DNA of 9,610 nt from Vibrio madracius (GCA_000695745.1 ASHK01000155.1:1-9610); one strand, 5' to 3'. Positions 1 through 8,721 are shown, counted from the first letter of the stretch. Translations and numbers: made by a program. The notes: generated from the sequence alone by a model not told the origin.

Positions 1-833
1 AGTCACAAAACATCGTCGGTATCGCTGACATTGATACTCGTAAACTGACTCGTATTCTTCGTGAAAAAGGTGCTCAGAACGGTTGTATCGTGGCAGGCGA
101 CAATCTAGATGAAGCTTTAGCACTGGCTAAAGCAAAAGAATTCCCTGGCTTGAAAGGTATGGATCTTGCGAAAGAGGTTACAACAAAAGAAACGTATCAA
201 TGGAAACAGGGTTCGTGGACGCTTGAGGGTGGACTTCCTGAAGCGAAAGACGACAGTGAATTGCCATATCATGTTGTTGCCTACGACTTCGGTGCAAAAC
301 GTAACATTCTGCGTATGCTCGTTGACCGCGGCTGCCGCCTAACCGTGGTGCCTGCACAAACTTCAGCAGAAGAAGTGCTGGCACTTAACCCAGATGGTGT
401 TTTCCTATCAAATGGCCCTGGTGACCCAGCACCTTGTACATATGCTATCGAAGCAACAAAAGTGTTCTTAGATAATGGACTGCCGATTTTCGGTATCTGT
501 CTTGGTCACCAAATCTTGGCTCTAGCGTCTGGTGCACAAACCGTAAAAATGAAGTTTGGTCACCACGGAGCGAACCACCCAGTTAAAGATCTAGACCGTA
601 ATGTTGTGATGATCACATCACAAAACCACGGTTTTGCGGCTGACGAAGCGACGCTACCAGAAAATCTACGTGCGACGCATAAATCTTTATTTGACGGCAC
701 GCTACAAGGTATTCACCGCACAGATAAGCCGGCATTTAGCTTCCAAGGTCACCCTGAAGCAAGCCCAGGTCCACACGATGCTGCACCATTGTTTGACCAC
801 TTCATTGAACTGATTAAAAAACACAAAGCGTAA
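1..833 (+). CDS. carA: Carbamoyl-phosphate synthase small subunit (glutaminase), 5'-truncated by window edge
   Basis: This is the glutamine amidotransferase subunit of carbamoyl-phosphate synthase. It hydrolyses glutamine and channels ammonia to CarB for arginine and pyrimidine synthesis in the cytoplasm. The reading frame is already open at base 3 (Ser-Gln-Asn-Ile-Val...) and has no start in the window, so about 276 residues are visible against about 380 for the family; the N-terminal ~100 residues lie upstream. A GTG at 90 is internal: the residues before it ([20 protein letters not shown]) already match CarA. The class I glutaminase triad is visible: the nucleophile Cys in GICLGHQ (codon 498-500), and His and Glu in [11 protein letters not shown] (750-758). 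NGPGDPAP and [11 protein letters not shown] are also typical of the family. The frame is intact to TAA. carB starts 16 bp later, the standard carAB operon. The operon promoter is outside the window. Confidence 0.98.
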   Translation, partial: SQNIVGIADIDTRKLTRILREKGAQNGCIVAGDNLDEALALAKAKEFPGLKGMDLAKEVTTKETYQWKQGSWTLEGGLPEAKDDSELPYHVVAYDFGAKRNILRMLVDRGCRLTVVPAQTSAEEVLALNPDGVFLSNGPGDPAPCTYAIEATKVFLDNGLPIFGICLGHQILALASGAQTVKMKFGHHGANHPVKDLDRNVVMITSQNHGFAADEATLPENLRATHKSLFDGTLQGIHRTDKPAFSFQGHPEASPGPHDAAPLFDHFIELIKKHKA

Positions 834-849
834 TTCGGAGTAGTTGAGA

Positions 850-3800
850 ATGCCAAAACGTACTGACATTAAAAGTATTCTAATTCTTGGTGCTGGCCCA
901 ATTGTTATCGGTCAGGCTTGTGAATTTGACTATTCTGGCGCACAAGCGTGTAAAGCGCTACGCGAAGAAGGTTACCGAGTTATCCTTGTGAACTCGAACC
1001 CAGCGACCATCATGACTGACCCTGATATGGCAGATGCAACGTACATCGAGCCTATTCAATGGGAAGTGGTGCGTAAAATCATCGAAAAAGAGCGTCCAGA
1101 TGCTGTACTCCCAACAATGGGCGGTCAAACAGCACTGAACTGTGCACTTGACCTAGAAAAGCATGGTGTTCTTGAAGAGTTCGGTGTGGAAATGATTGGC
1201 GCAACGGCTGATGCGATTGATAAAGCAGAAGACCGTTCTCGCTTCGACAAAGCGATGAAGTCAATCGGCCTAGAGTGCCCGCGTGCTGATACTGCTAAAA
1301 CCATGGAAGAAGCTTATGGCGTTCTTGAGATGGTGGTTTCCCTTGTATCATTCGTCCTTCTTTCACTATGGGTGGTACCGGTGGTGGTATCGCATATAAC
1401 AAAGAAGAATTCGAAGAAATCTGTCGCCGTGGTTTAGACCTTTCTCCAACTAACGAGCTTCTCATCGATGAATCTCTTATCGGCTGGAAAGAGTACGAGA
1501 TGGAAGTGGTTCGTGATAAAGCGGACAACTGTATCATCGTATGTGCGATTGAAAACTTTGACCCAATGGGCATCCACACGGGTGACTCAATCACGGTTGC
1601 ACCAGCGCAAACACTAACAGACAAAGAATACCAGCTAATGCGTAACGCTTCTCTAGCGGTACTGCGCGAGATTGGCGTTGAAACTGGTGGTTCTAACGTA
1701 CAGTTTGGTATCAACCCGAAAGATGGCCGTATGGTTATCATCGAGATGAACCCACGTGTATCTCGTTCTTCTGCGCTAGCGTCTAAAGCAACAGGTTTCC
1801 CAATCGCGAAGATTGCTGCGAAACTGGCCGTTGGCTTCACGCTGGATGAGCTAATGAACGACATCACGGGCGGTGCTACTCCTGCATCGTTCGAACCAAC
1901 TATCGACTACGTAGTAACTAAGATTCCTCGCTTTAACTTCGAGAAATTTGCTGGCGCTAACGACCGTCTAACAACACAGATGAAGTCTGTTGGCGAGGTA
2001 ATGGCGATTGGTCGTAACCAACAAGAGTCGTTACAAAAAGCCCTTCGTGGTCTAGAAGTTGGCGCGACTGGTTTTGACGAAATGGTTGACCTAGATGCAC
2101 CAGATGCACTGTCTAAAATCCGCCATGAGCTGAAAGAAGCGGGTGCAGAGCGTATTTGGTATATTGCTGATGCATTCCGTGCTGGCCTGTCTGTGGATGG
2201 TGTTTTCAACCTAACGCAAATCGACCGTTGGTTCCTAGTTCAAATCGAAGAGATTGTGAAACTAGAGCAAGAATTACGAGCAAAAGGTTTTGCTGGTCTT
2301 GATAAGCAAGAGTTGAATAAGCTGAAGCGTAAAGGCTTTGCTGATGCACGTTTATCTAAGATTCTAGGTGTTGCGGAAAGCGAAATTCGTCGTCTACGTG
2401 ACCAATATGATATCCACCCAGTGTACAAGCGCGTGGATACCTGTGCGGCTGAGTTCTCTTCTGATACCGCTTACATGTACTCTTCTTATGATGATGAGTG
2501 TGAAGCGAATCCAACAGATAAAGAAAAAATCATGATTTTGGGCGGCGGTCCGAACCGTATCGGTCAAGGTATTGAGTTTGATTACTGTTGCGTACACGCA
2601 TCACTAGCACTTCGCGAAGATGGTTACGAGACCATCATGGTGAACTGTAATCCAGAAACGGTTTCAACGGACTACGATACTTCTGACCGTCTGTACTTCG
2701 AACCAGTCACTCTGGAAGATGTATTAGCTATCGCTCGTGTAGAGAAGCCAAAAGGCGTCATCGTTCAGTACGGTGGTCAAACGCCACTGAAATTGGCTCG
2801 CGCTCTGGAAGCTGCGGGTGTACCAATCATTGGTACTAGCCCAGATGCAATCGACCGTGCAGAAGACCGTGAGCGTTTCCAAGTTGCAGTAGACCGTCTT
2901 GGTCTTCTACAGCCAGAAAACGCAACCGTCACCACGATGGAGCAAGCGGTAGAGAAATCTCGTGAGATCGGTTACCCATTGGTTGTACGTCCATCATATG
3001 TACTTGGTGGTCGCGCAATGGAAATCGTTTATGACGAGCAAGACCTTCGTCGCTACTTCAACGAAGCGGTGAGCGTTTCGAACGAGTCTCCAGTACTGCT
3101 AGATAGCTTCCTAGACGACGCGGTTGAAGTGGATATCGATGCACTATGTGACGGTGAGCGTGTCGTTATCGGCGGTATTATGGAGCATATCGAGCAAGCT
3201 GGTGTTCACTCAGGTGATTCTGCATGTTCTCTTCCTGCTTACACGCTAAGCCAAGAAATCCAAGACACCATGCGCGAGCAAGTTGAAAAACTGGCGTTCG
3301 AACTAGGTGTTCGCGGCCTAATGAACACGCAATTTGCAGTGAAAGACAACAAGGTTTACTTGATTGAAGTTAACCCACGTGCAGCGCGTACCGTTCCGTT
3401 TGTATCGAAAGCAACAGGTGCGCCTATTGCCAAGATCGCAGCACGTATAATGGCTGGTCAATCTCTAGAGTCTCAGGCTTTACCAAAGAGATTATTCCTC
3501 CTTACTACTCAGTGAAAGAAGTGGTATTGCCATTCAACAAGTTCCCAGGCGTGGATCCACTATTAGGCCCAGAAATGCGCTCTACTGGTGAAGTAATGGG
3601 TGTTGGTGCAACGTTTGCTGAAGCGTATGCGAAAGCAGAGCTAGGTTGTGGCAACGTGTATCCTGAAGGTGGTCGTGCGTTACTGTCTGTTCGTGAAGGT
3701 GATAAAGAGCGCGTGGTTGACCTAGCTTCTAAGCTGACTAAGCTTGGCTACCAGCTCGATGCGACACATGGCACGGCGGTAATCTTAGGTGAAGCGGGTA

Positions 3801-4072
3801 TCAACCCTCGTCTTGTTAACAAGGTACACGAAGGTCGTCCACACATCCTAGACCGTATCAAGAACAACGAGTACACCTACATCGTGAACACGGCAGCAGG
3901 TCGTCAAGCGATTGAAGACTCAAAAGTTCTACGTCGCGGTGCACTAGCTGAAAAAGTGAACTACACCACAACGCTAAATGCAGCGTTTGCGACCTGTATG
4001 GCACATACCGCTGATGCGAAATCGACAGTGACGTCAGTTCAAGAACTGCACGCACAAATGAAAAACGCGTAA
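850..4072 (+). CDS. carB: Carbamoyl-phosphate synthase large subunit, with two single-base frame breaks
   Basis: CarB makes carbamoyl phosphate from bicarbonate, two ATP and CarA-derived ammonia. The start is ATG 850 ([14 protein letters not shown]), preceded by GGAG at 837-840 with 9 bp spacing; an in-frame TTG at 844 is less likely. The architecture is the usual one: first ATP-grasp half ([15 protein letters not shown]), oligomerisation domain, second ATP-grasp half ([17 protein letters not shown]), then the C-terminal MGS-type allosteric domain. That last domain keeps THGT and the Lys of [11 protein letters not shown], which bind the UMP/IMP phosphate in the E. coli enzyme. The frame breaks twice. 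One base is missing near 1334 (residue ~162; [15 protein letters not shown] should follow EM), and one G is missing at 3476-3477 (residue ~876; SQ should continue [13 protein letters not shown]). Restoring both gives about 1074 residues, the family length. TAA is followed at once by an in-frame TAG. Sequencing error is the likelier cause, because loss of this enzyme gives arginine and pyrimidine auxotrophy. Confidence 0.97.
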
Positions 4073-4089
4073 TAGATAACACTAAGAAG

Positions 4090-4104
4090 CAGGTCTCGCA
4101 CCTG
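4090..4104 (+). other. Small hairpin between carB and its terminator
   Basis: CAGGT and ACCTG form a 5-bp stem around the loop CTCGC, followed by ACTTTT. It lies 17 bp after the carB stop. It may be a weak first terminator or an end that protects the mRNA, but five base pairs and a short T-run are thin support. Confidence 0.25.
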
Positions 4105-4123
4105 ACTTTTAGACAACCTCATT

Positions 4124-4149
4124 GCCCGCTCATTCGAGCGGGCTTTTTT
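4124..4149 (+). terminator. Rho-independent terminator of the carAB operon
   Basis: A perfect 8-bp GC-rich stem, GCCCGCTC (4124-4131) and GAGCGGGC (4136-4143), encloses the loop ATTC and is followed directly by six Ts. It lies 51 bp after the carB stop codon and before the next plus-strand gene, the expected place for the end of the carAB transcript. Confidence 0.93.
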
Positions 4150-4260
4150 ATTTCGACTTTAATCAATTCCTAATGGGAATAGGTTTCTATCCTTGCTTTC
4201 GCTAGTGTTCATTTTGTTACTTAGTAAAATCACAACATTAATGATATTTGAGAGTATGTA

Positions 4261-5038
4261 ATGGATGTTTCGATAGATATTCTTGCCTTATTGTTTTTTG
4301 TGGCAGGATTGGCGGGATTTATTGACGCTATGGCCGGAGGCGGTGGTTTGTTAACGTTGCCTGCACTGTTGTCTGCTGGGGTTCCTCCGACTCAAGCCTT
4401 GGCAACAAACAAGCTGCAAAGTTCATTCGGTAGCTTTTCAGCAACGTGGTATTTTGTGCGCAATGGCATTGTTGATCTCAAGGAAATGCGGCTTGCTATC
4501 TTGTGTACTTTTATTGGCTCTGCTGTGGGTGCTGAGTTGGTGCAGCATATCGATGCAGGGATACTCACTAGCTTGATTCCAGTGTTATTGCTTGGGATTT
4601 CTTGTTACTTTTTATTCGCACCACAAGCGGGAGAGGGAGGAGGCAAGCCCAAAATGTCGGAAACCTTTTTGCTTTCTCGGTAGGTACTGGGGTGGGGTTT
4701 TACGACGGGTTCTTTGGGCCGGGGACCGGGTCTATCTTTACTATCTGCTTTGTCGCGATTGCCAACTCTCGATCGTTCATGCGACAGCAAAGACCAAAGT
4801 ACTTAACTTTACGTCTAACCTAGCGGCACTCATTTTCTTCGTTATTGCCGGGTTACCGATTTGGGAAATAGGTTTAGTAATGGCTGTTGGTGGCTTTTTA
4901 GGTGCCAGAATGGGGGCGAAAGTAGTTGTTTCTAAAGGAAAGAAATTTATTCGGCCATTGGTGGTGGTTATGTCGATGATAATGGCATTGAAGCTACTTT
5001 GGGAACAGCATCCTCAATGGTTTCAATCACTGTTCTAA
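4261..5038 (+). CDS. TSUP (TauE/SafE, YfcA-like) membrane transporter, with two single-base frame breaks
   Basis: This is a predicted inner-membrane permease of the TSUP family, whose studied members move sulfite, sulfoacetate or other small organic anions; the substrate here is unknown. Two repeats typical of the family are visible. The first has GFIDAMAGGGGLLTLPALL at residues ~19-37, then ALATNKLQ. The second has GFYDGFFGPGTGSIF and, later, ATAKTKVLNFTSN. The pattern closely resembles E. coli YfcA. The frame breaks in the T-run at 4666-4670 (residue ~135; the true frame continues FAFSVGTGVGFYDG) and again near 4767 (residue ~169; AN then FSIVHATAKTK). Each is cured by adding one base, which yields about 259 residues, near YfcA's length, with eight or so hydrophobic segments. 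The start is ATG 4261, behind a GAGAG motif at 4250-4254. The gene stands alone on this strand and converges with lysR. Confidence 0.9.
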
Positions 5039-5833
5039 CTCGTTTGATCTTGAGCGCTGAGGGACGATAAACAACGTGTACTGGGCGCGTGAGGGTGGAA
5101 AGAAATTCGAAGTCAAAACAAAGCCCTTCATCAATATGGAGGGTTTTTATTATCGATAAAGGTACCAAGGCGGCTGTCGTTCCCTTTATGGCTAGTTGTG
5201 CCGCTGCGGTGTACGAGTCCATCTGCATACAAGGCGTAATGCCAACTTGTTGTAGCAGACCCGCTTGATAGGTATTGGCTGGGTTGTTGAGATCGTTAGT
5301 GATAAGTGTCTTGGGTGGAGCGATTAGTGGCAGTTGGCTCACGACTCGGAAAGGCTCATCAAAGAGATGGTCGTATGTAGACCAAGGCGACTATTAAGGT
5401 GCCCAGCACAAAGGCCAATCGCGGCATCTCCTGCTTTGACGTGCTCAAGAATACGTGGCGTATGGTTCGTCGTGATAGTAAGAGAGGAATCGTTTCTCAG
5501 TAAGGTTGGAAAAACTTCACTGAGATAGCCTGCAACGAGAGTTTCTGAACAATCAATTCGAATAACTGTTTGATCATCAAATATTTGCTCTTCAGATAAC
5601 AGTCCGCGCAGTTCATGCAGACTCGGACCAACACGTTCAATCAGTGACAGTGCATCAGGAGTGAGCTTTATCAGCCGGCCTTCTGGTTCGATCAGCTGTT
5701 TACCCAGTTTTCGTTCTAGATTGGCGATACGCTTACTAACGGCTGATTGGCTAATATACAGCTTACTTCCAGTACGACTCATGGTTTTCTCTTGCGAGAG
5801 AACCAATAATGTCTCAATCCCTTCTAATAGCAT
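4968..5833 (-). CDS. LysR-family transcriptional regulator, with one single-base frame break
   Basis: This is a DNA-binding regulator of the LysR family; its target and co-inducer are not known. The N-terminal winged helix-turn-helix is clear at residues ~18-45 (SKLYISQSAVSKRIANLERKLG), followed by LTPDAL and then a substrate-binding domain from about residue 90. The frame breaks in the short A-run at 5361-5363 of the plus strand: HTTIS should continue F/L-DEPFRVVSQLPLI. Adding one base gives about 288 residues, normal for LysR proteins. The start is ATG at 5833 with only a weak AGAG upstream, as in a gene translated from an operon. It lies 31 bp after the flavodoxin stop and probably shares that transcript. 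The last 71 bp overlap the convergent transporter gene, which makes the transporter a possible but unproven target. It is not ArgP: the sequence differs throughout the helix-turn-helix region. Confidence 0.9.
5124..5148 (+). terminator. Probable intrinsic terminator of the TSUP gene, inside the opposing lysR gene
   Basis: CCCTTC (5124-5129) pairs with GGAGGG (5138-5143) over six pairs, one of them a G-U, around the 8-base loop ATCAATAT. Five Ts, then ATTAT, follow at once, and an A-rich stretch (AAAACAAAG) precedes the stem. On the plus strand it sits 86 bp after the transporter stop, with no better candidate nearer. It therefore lies antisense within the C-terminal part of lysR. The stem is short, so this is a reasoned candidate. 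Confidence 0.5.
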
Positions 5834-5864
5834 AAACTCTGATGAAAATATGGAATAGATGACA

Positions 5865-6442
5865 TTATTCTAGCACGGATTGATGACAAAATTGATGGAC
5901 CAAATTGGCGATTCGATAACCAAAGTAATGCGCAGTCTCTAGGTCATTAGGATGAACCTGCTCCTTCTCATCGTAACTGGCCACTAGACCAATAGAAGAA
6001 CCCGTGCGATTTAGCTCGTTGTTGTCGGTATGTTTGGACACATCTAACCCAGCCCAAATCATCCCGTGCTGGCAAGCTAGGGTAAAGAATCCGAGCAGCG
6101 TTTGTTGCTGCTCACCATTAAGGCTACCACCCATGGTAAACCCTGCGGCAATTTTATTACGCCAATTCAGTTGGACATACTCATCACTACTGGCATCCAT
6201 AAATGTCTTAAATTGGGCACTGGCAGAACCATGTAGGTGGGACTTCCGAAGATAATAGCATCGAAATGTTTGAGTGATGATAAGAGCTCATCATTGACGT
6301 AGCGTCCGCCTTTAATATCCCGACTCTCAATCTCAAACAGACGGGCATTACATGACGTCGACTCGATACCAGTTTGGATAGTCTTGGCAAGCGTTCGCGT
6401 TGCTCCCCCTTTGGAGAAGTAAACAATGGCGATGTTTGACAT
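5865..6442 (-). CDS. Flavodoxin-fold (WrbA-like) FMN oxidoreductase, with one single-base frame break
   Basis: This is a cytoplasmic flavodoxin-fold protein of the NAD(P)H:quinone oxidoreductase/WrbA type. Residues 5-19 form the first beta strand and the FMN-phosphate loop (IVYFSKGGATRTLA). Residues 65-71 give the second flavin loop, FGSPTYM, after which the frame breaks. The missing base is one G of a run (plus-strand CC at 6229-6230). Restoring it gives YMGSASAQFKTFMDASSD, the conserved continuation, and later NWRNKIAAGFTMGGS and GMIWAGLD. The repaired length is 192 residues, normal for this group. The start is ATG at 6442 with an AAGGG ribosome site 7 bp ahead, and only 12 bp separate it from the modF stop, so the two genes are very probably cotranscribed. 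Quinone reduction is an inference from family; other NAD(P)H-dependent flavodoxin-fold reductases would look similar. Confidence 0.9.
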
Positions 6443-6454
6443 ACTGAGCCCTTG

Positions 6455-7906
6455 TTAACGTTGCGTGAGTTCAATTCGATAGTATTCATCGCCTTCATCT
6501 TTAATAAAGTCGAGAAAGTGATGAATGCTACCCAGTTCGTCTTCTACATAATGGGAGACATAGAGTAGTTGACTCAGATTCTCTTTAGCAATCATATCGA
6601 GGGCATTCATCACTAGCTTACGCCCCAGAAAATCGAGTCCTTGATAGGGTTCATCTAAGATAAGAATTGTGGGCTGCTTAATGATGGCTCTAGCAATCAA
6701 GAGTAGCCTCTGCTGGCTATATTCAAGCGACTTAAAAGAGCGATCGTGTAAGTGCTCCATATGAAGTAATGTTAGCCATTCTTTTGCCGTGTCGATCTGC
6801 TTTTGGCTGGGTTTATCATACAGTCCGATAGAATCGAAAAAGCCTGATAGCAAGACTTCCAATGCGCTGCAACTGACGCGATATTGTAAGTGAAGTGCCG
6901 ATGAGACCATGCCTGTGTGCTGCTTGATGTCCCAAACGGTCTCGCCGCTGCCGCGCTTCATGCCGTAAATTTGAATATCGTTGCTATAACATTGCGGATG
7001 ATCGCCAAAAATCATACCGAGCAAGGTACTTTTTCCACAGCCGTTTGGTCCGCGAACTTGCCAGTGTTCACCATTGTTAATCTGCCAGTTTACCCCAGAG
7101 AATATTTTTTGATCGACGTACTCTACGTGGCCATCGGTGATCTTCACCAAAGGATCTGGAAATTTCGATTGATACTGATGCTTGCGAATCAATGAAAGCC
7201 ACTGTTCACTCTGCTCTGAAGATTGAGCCAATAGCTGTGAAATCACAGGATGATTGCGCCATTGTTGGTAGCTTAGCTGCTCGGTTAGTAAGCCATCTTC
7301 AAACATGGCCACATGATCAACCCAAGTAGGAATTTCATCTTCTCTTGAGGTGATCACCACTAACTGGATATGCAGGGACAGATCTCGAAGGTAGTCGGCA
7401 AGCATTTTGCGATGTAATGTGTCTAGCCCGACAAAGGGCTCGTCTAAAATGAGTAGTTTAGGCGATGTTGCCAATGCTCTGGCTAACATGACACGACGGG
7501 TTTCTCCGGTAGAGAGTTGCTTAAAACCTCGATCTTTTAAGTGCAAAAGATCCAGTTCTTGAATCAACTGCTCTGTAACGGCCTCGTTGCTGGCAAACTC
7601 GGAGATCAGTTGCTCTACTGTGCGCCCAAAATCGATTCTATCCATAAAATCGGTATCGTCATTAGCATTTTCGAGTTCCAGTAAGCGTTGCTGCTCCGCT
7701 AAAGAAACTTGTGCGACTCCGCTTTGTAAGCCAAGAATGTTTCCTTCTTTCGGGACGATTTCTTGGCACAATACATCACCTAATAATGAGCCGACATTGC
7801 CTTGAGTTTCAAACACGGCCCAATGCTCGCCAGCTTGTATGCGCCAATCTGGAATAGAGAGAGAACCAGAGTGGTCCAAAAAAACGTGATTAAAGGTAAC
7901 ATCCAT
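6455..7906 (-). CDS. modF: ModF/PhrA-like tandem ABC ATPase without membrane domains
   Basis: This is a soluble protein of 483 residues with two ABC nucleotide-binding domains in one chain, matching E. coli ModF (about 490) from end to end. ModF lies beside the molybdate transporter genes in E. coli, but its role is unclear. Domain 2 has a normal Walker A (GPNGCGKST, 286-294), Walker B (ILILDEP, 414-420) and switch His (452). Domain 1 has a normal signature (LSTGE, 131-135) and Walker B (LLILDEP, 151-157). By contrast, domain 1's P-loop reads ETQGNVGS (33-40), lacking the Lys and key Gly, and domain 2's signature reads LEYSQ (394-398), lacking its Gly. Domain 1's switch loop has SRED where His is usual, but this also differs in E. 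coli ModF. The frame is intact, unlike most neighbours. The start is ATG 7906 with AGGGA upstream. It heads the minus-strand cluster; no modABC genes are in view. Confidence 0.93.
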   Translation of the reverse strand: MDVTFNHVFLDHSGSLSIPDWRIQAGEHWAVFETQGNVGSLLGDVLCQEIVPKEGNILGLQSGVAQVSLAEQQRLLELENANDDTDFMDRIDFGRTVEQLISEFASNEAVTEQLIQELDLLHLKDRGFKQLSTGETRRVMLARALATSPKLLILDEPFVGLDTLHRKMLADYLRDLSLHIQLVVITSREDEIPTWVDHVAMFEDGLLTEQLSYQQWRNHPVISQLLAQSSEQSEQWLSLIRKHQYQSKFPDPLVKITDGHVEYVDQKIFSGVNWQINNGEHWQVRGPNGCGKSTLLGMIFGDHPQCYSNDIQIYGMKRGSGETVWDIKQHTGMVSSALHLQYRVSCSALEVLLSGFFDSIGLYDKPSQKQIDTAKEWLTLLHMEHLHDRSFKSLEYSQQRLLLIARAIIKQPTILILDEPYQGLDFLGRKLVMNALDMIAKENLSQLLYVSHYVEDELGSIHHFLDFIKDEGDEYYRIELTQR

Positions 7907-7953
7907 AGACTTTTCCCTGTCATTGGTCTGAGAGACGATGAATGAACCAACAT

Positions 7954-7983
7954 ACTAAAGCGAAAGGGAAAATGAAGTGTAAA
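7954..7983 (-). promoter_or_regulatory. Weak promoter candidate for the modF cluster
   Basis: On the minus strand, TTTACA (7978-7983; five of six bases of the -35 consensus) is followed after 18 bp by TTTAGT (7954-7959; four of six of -10, with the second A missing). Transcription would begin about 55-60 bp before the modF start. The -35 element overlaps the arm of the yadS hairpin. This is suggestive only. Confidence 0.25.
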
Positions 7984-8010
7984 GACAGAGATTGTTATCT
8001 CTGGTCTTTA
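7980..8010 (-). terminator. Long hairpin after yadS, probable terminator
   Basis: TAAAGACAGAGAT (7980-7992) pairs with ATCTCTGGTCTTTA (7997-8010) around a 4-base loop TGTT: 13 base pairs with a single bulged G. It begins 12 bp after the yadS stop on the minus strand and lies before modF. The A-rich base of one arm and T-rich base of the other (CTTTA, then CACTTCATTTT on the minus strand) suit an intrinsic terminator, though the U-tract is short. If one C were missing from GAC(C)AGAG, the 14-bp stem would be perfect. Confidence 0.55.
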
Positions 8011-8021
8011 GAAAGCTAAGA

Positions 8022-8629
8022 TCATTTATCTAAAGCAAAGGTTGGCAACGATAAGTTCCAACGGATAGCGCCAAGTCGGATAACGAGCGTTGCGATGATA
8101 CAACACAAGAAAGCAACTTCGGAAGAGGCACCAAACAGCAAAGCTGATGTATGGAAGACGCCACCAATAATACATGCAGTAGCGTAAACTTCACGACGCA
8201 GGACCATAGGCACTTCCCGAGCAAGGACGTCGCGTATAATGCCGCCCCCGCAACCGGTAATCACCCCCATGATGACCGCGACCATATAAGAGTCTTGAAA
8301 CAGCATTGATTTCTCGACCCCGATACCGACAAATACCGCAAGACCAACAGCATCACACACGGCAACACATACCAAGGAAGTCGACGTGGATGACGAACTA
8401 GTAGCATGGTCAAAATACAGGTGATGAAAATGACCCAAAGGTAAGTGTTGTCGGTGATCCAGAAAACTGGCGTTGCACCAAGGGCCATATCGCGAATTGT
8501 ACCGCCACCTATGGCAGTGACGCTACCAAGTACCATTACACCAAAAGGATCCATCCTAAGTCTTCCCGCGAGTATCACTCCTGATATCGCAAACACTGCC
8601 GTACCAAATAAGTCGACCAAATAGAGCAT
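8022..8629 (-). CDS. yadS: TRIC/UPF0126 family membrane protein (YadS-like), with one single-base frame break
   Basis: This is an inner-membrane protein of the UPF0126 family, which shares its fold with trimeric intracellular cation (TRIC) channels; monovalent cation conductance is inferred from family. It is built of two homologous halves, each with the signature loop: GGGTIRD at residues 41-47 and GCGGGIIRDVLARE in the second half. Hydrophobic helices lie between them, with DAVGLAVF opening the second half. The frame breaks near 8359-8360: WYVLP should continue VCDAVGLAVFVGIG, and one extra base restores it. That gives about 202 residues, against about 207 for E. coli YadS. I chose ATG 8629 (MLYLVDLFGTAVFAISG) because it lines up with E. 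coli YadS; an in-frame GTG at 8638 would add three residues and sits 9 bp after GTGAG. It lies downstream of btuF on the same strand, as in E. coli. Confidence 0.92.
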
Positions 8630-8721
8630 GGAGTCCACAGCTAGTTTCTCACTGAAGCATTAAAGGAAAGATCGCCAATTTTACGGGATTTAACGATTGC
8701 GCCTAGCGGTTCTTAGCTGAA

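Noticed and set aside
844..1437. A separate short gene made of the CarB N-terminus with a hydrophobic tail
   Set aside because: The hydrophobic tail after ~1334 is carB read in the wrong frame; shifting by one base restores the normal CarB sequence.
1295..1867. Open frame of about 190 codons on the minus strand opposite carB
   Set aside because: It is a mirror of a strongly conserved carB region with biased codon use, and it has no recognisable domain. Other minus-strand frames under carA and carB are the same kind of shadow.
1330..3480. Programmed ribosomal frameshifting in carB
   Set aside because: Neither site has a slippery heptamer with a downstream structure that I can see, CarB is not known to use recoding, and the same one-base pattern recurs in five unrelated genes.
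4073..4260. Small gene or small RNA between carB and the transporter
   Set aside because: The gap holds the terminator and a presumed transporter promoter. No open frame with a ribosome site and no second terminator for a small RNA were found; candidate -35/-10 pairs such as TTGTTA with ATTAAT are too poor to call.
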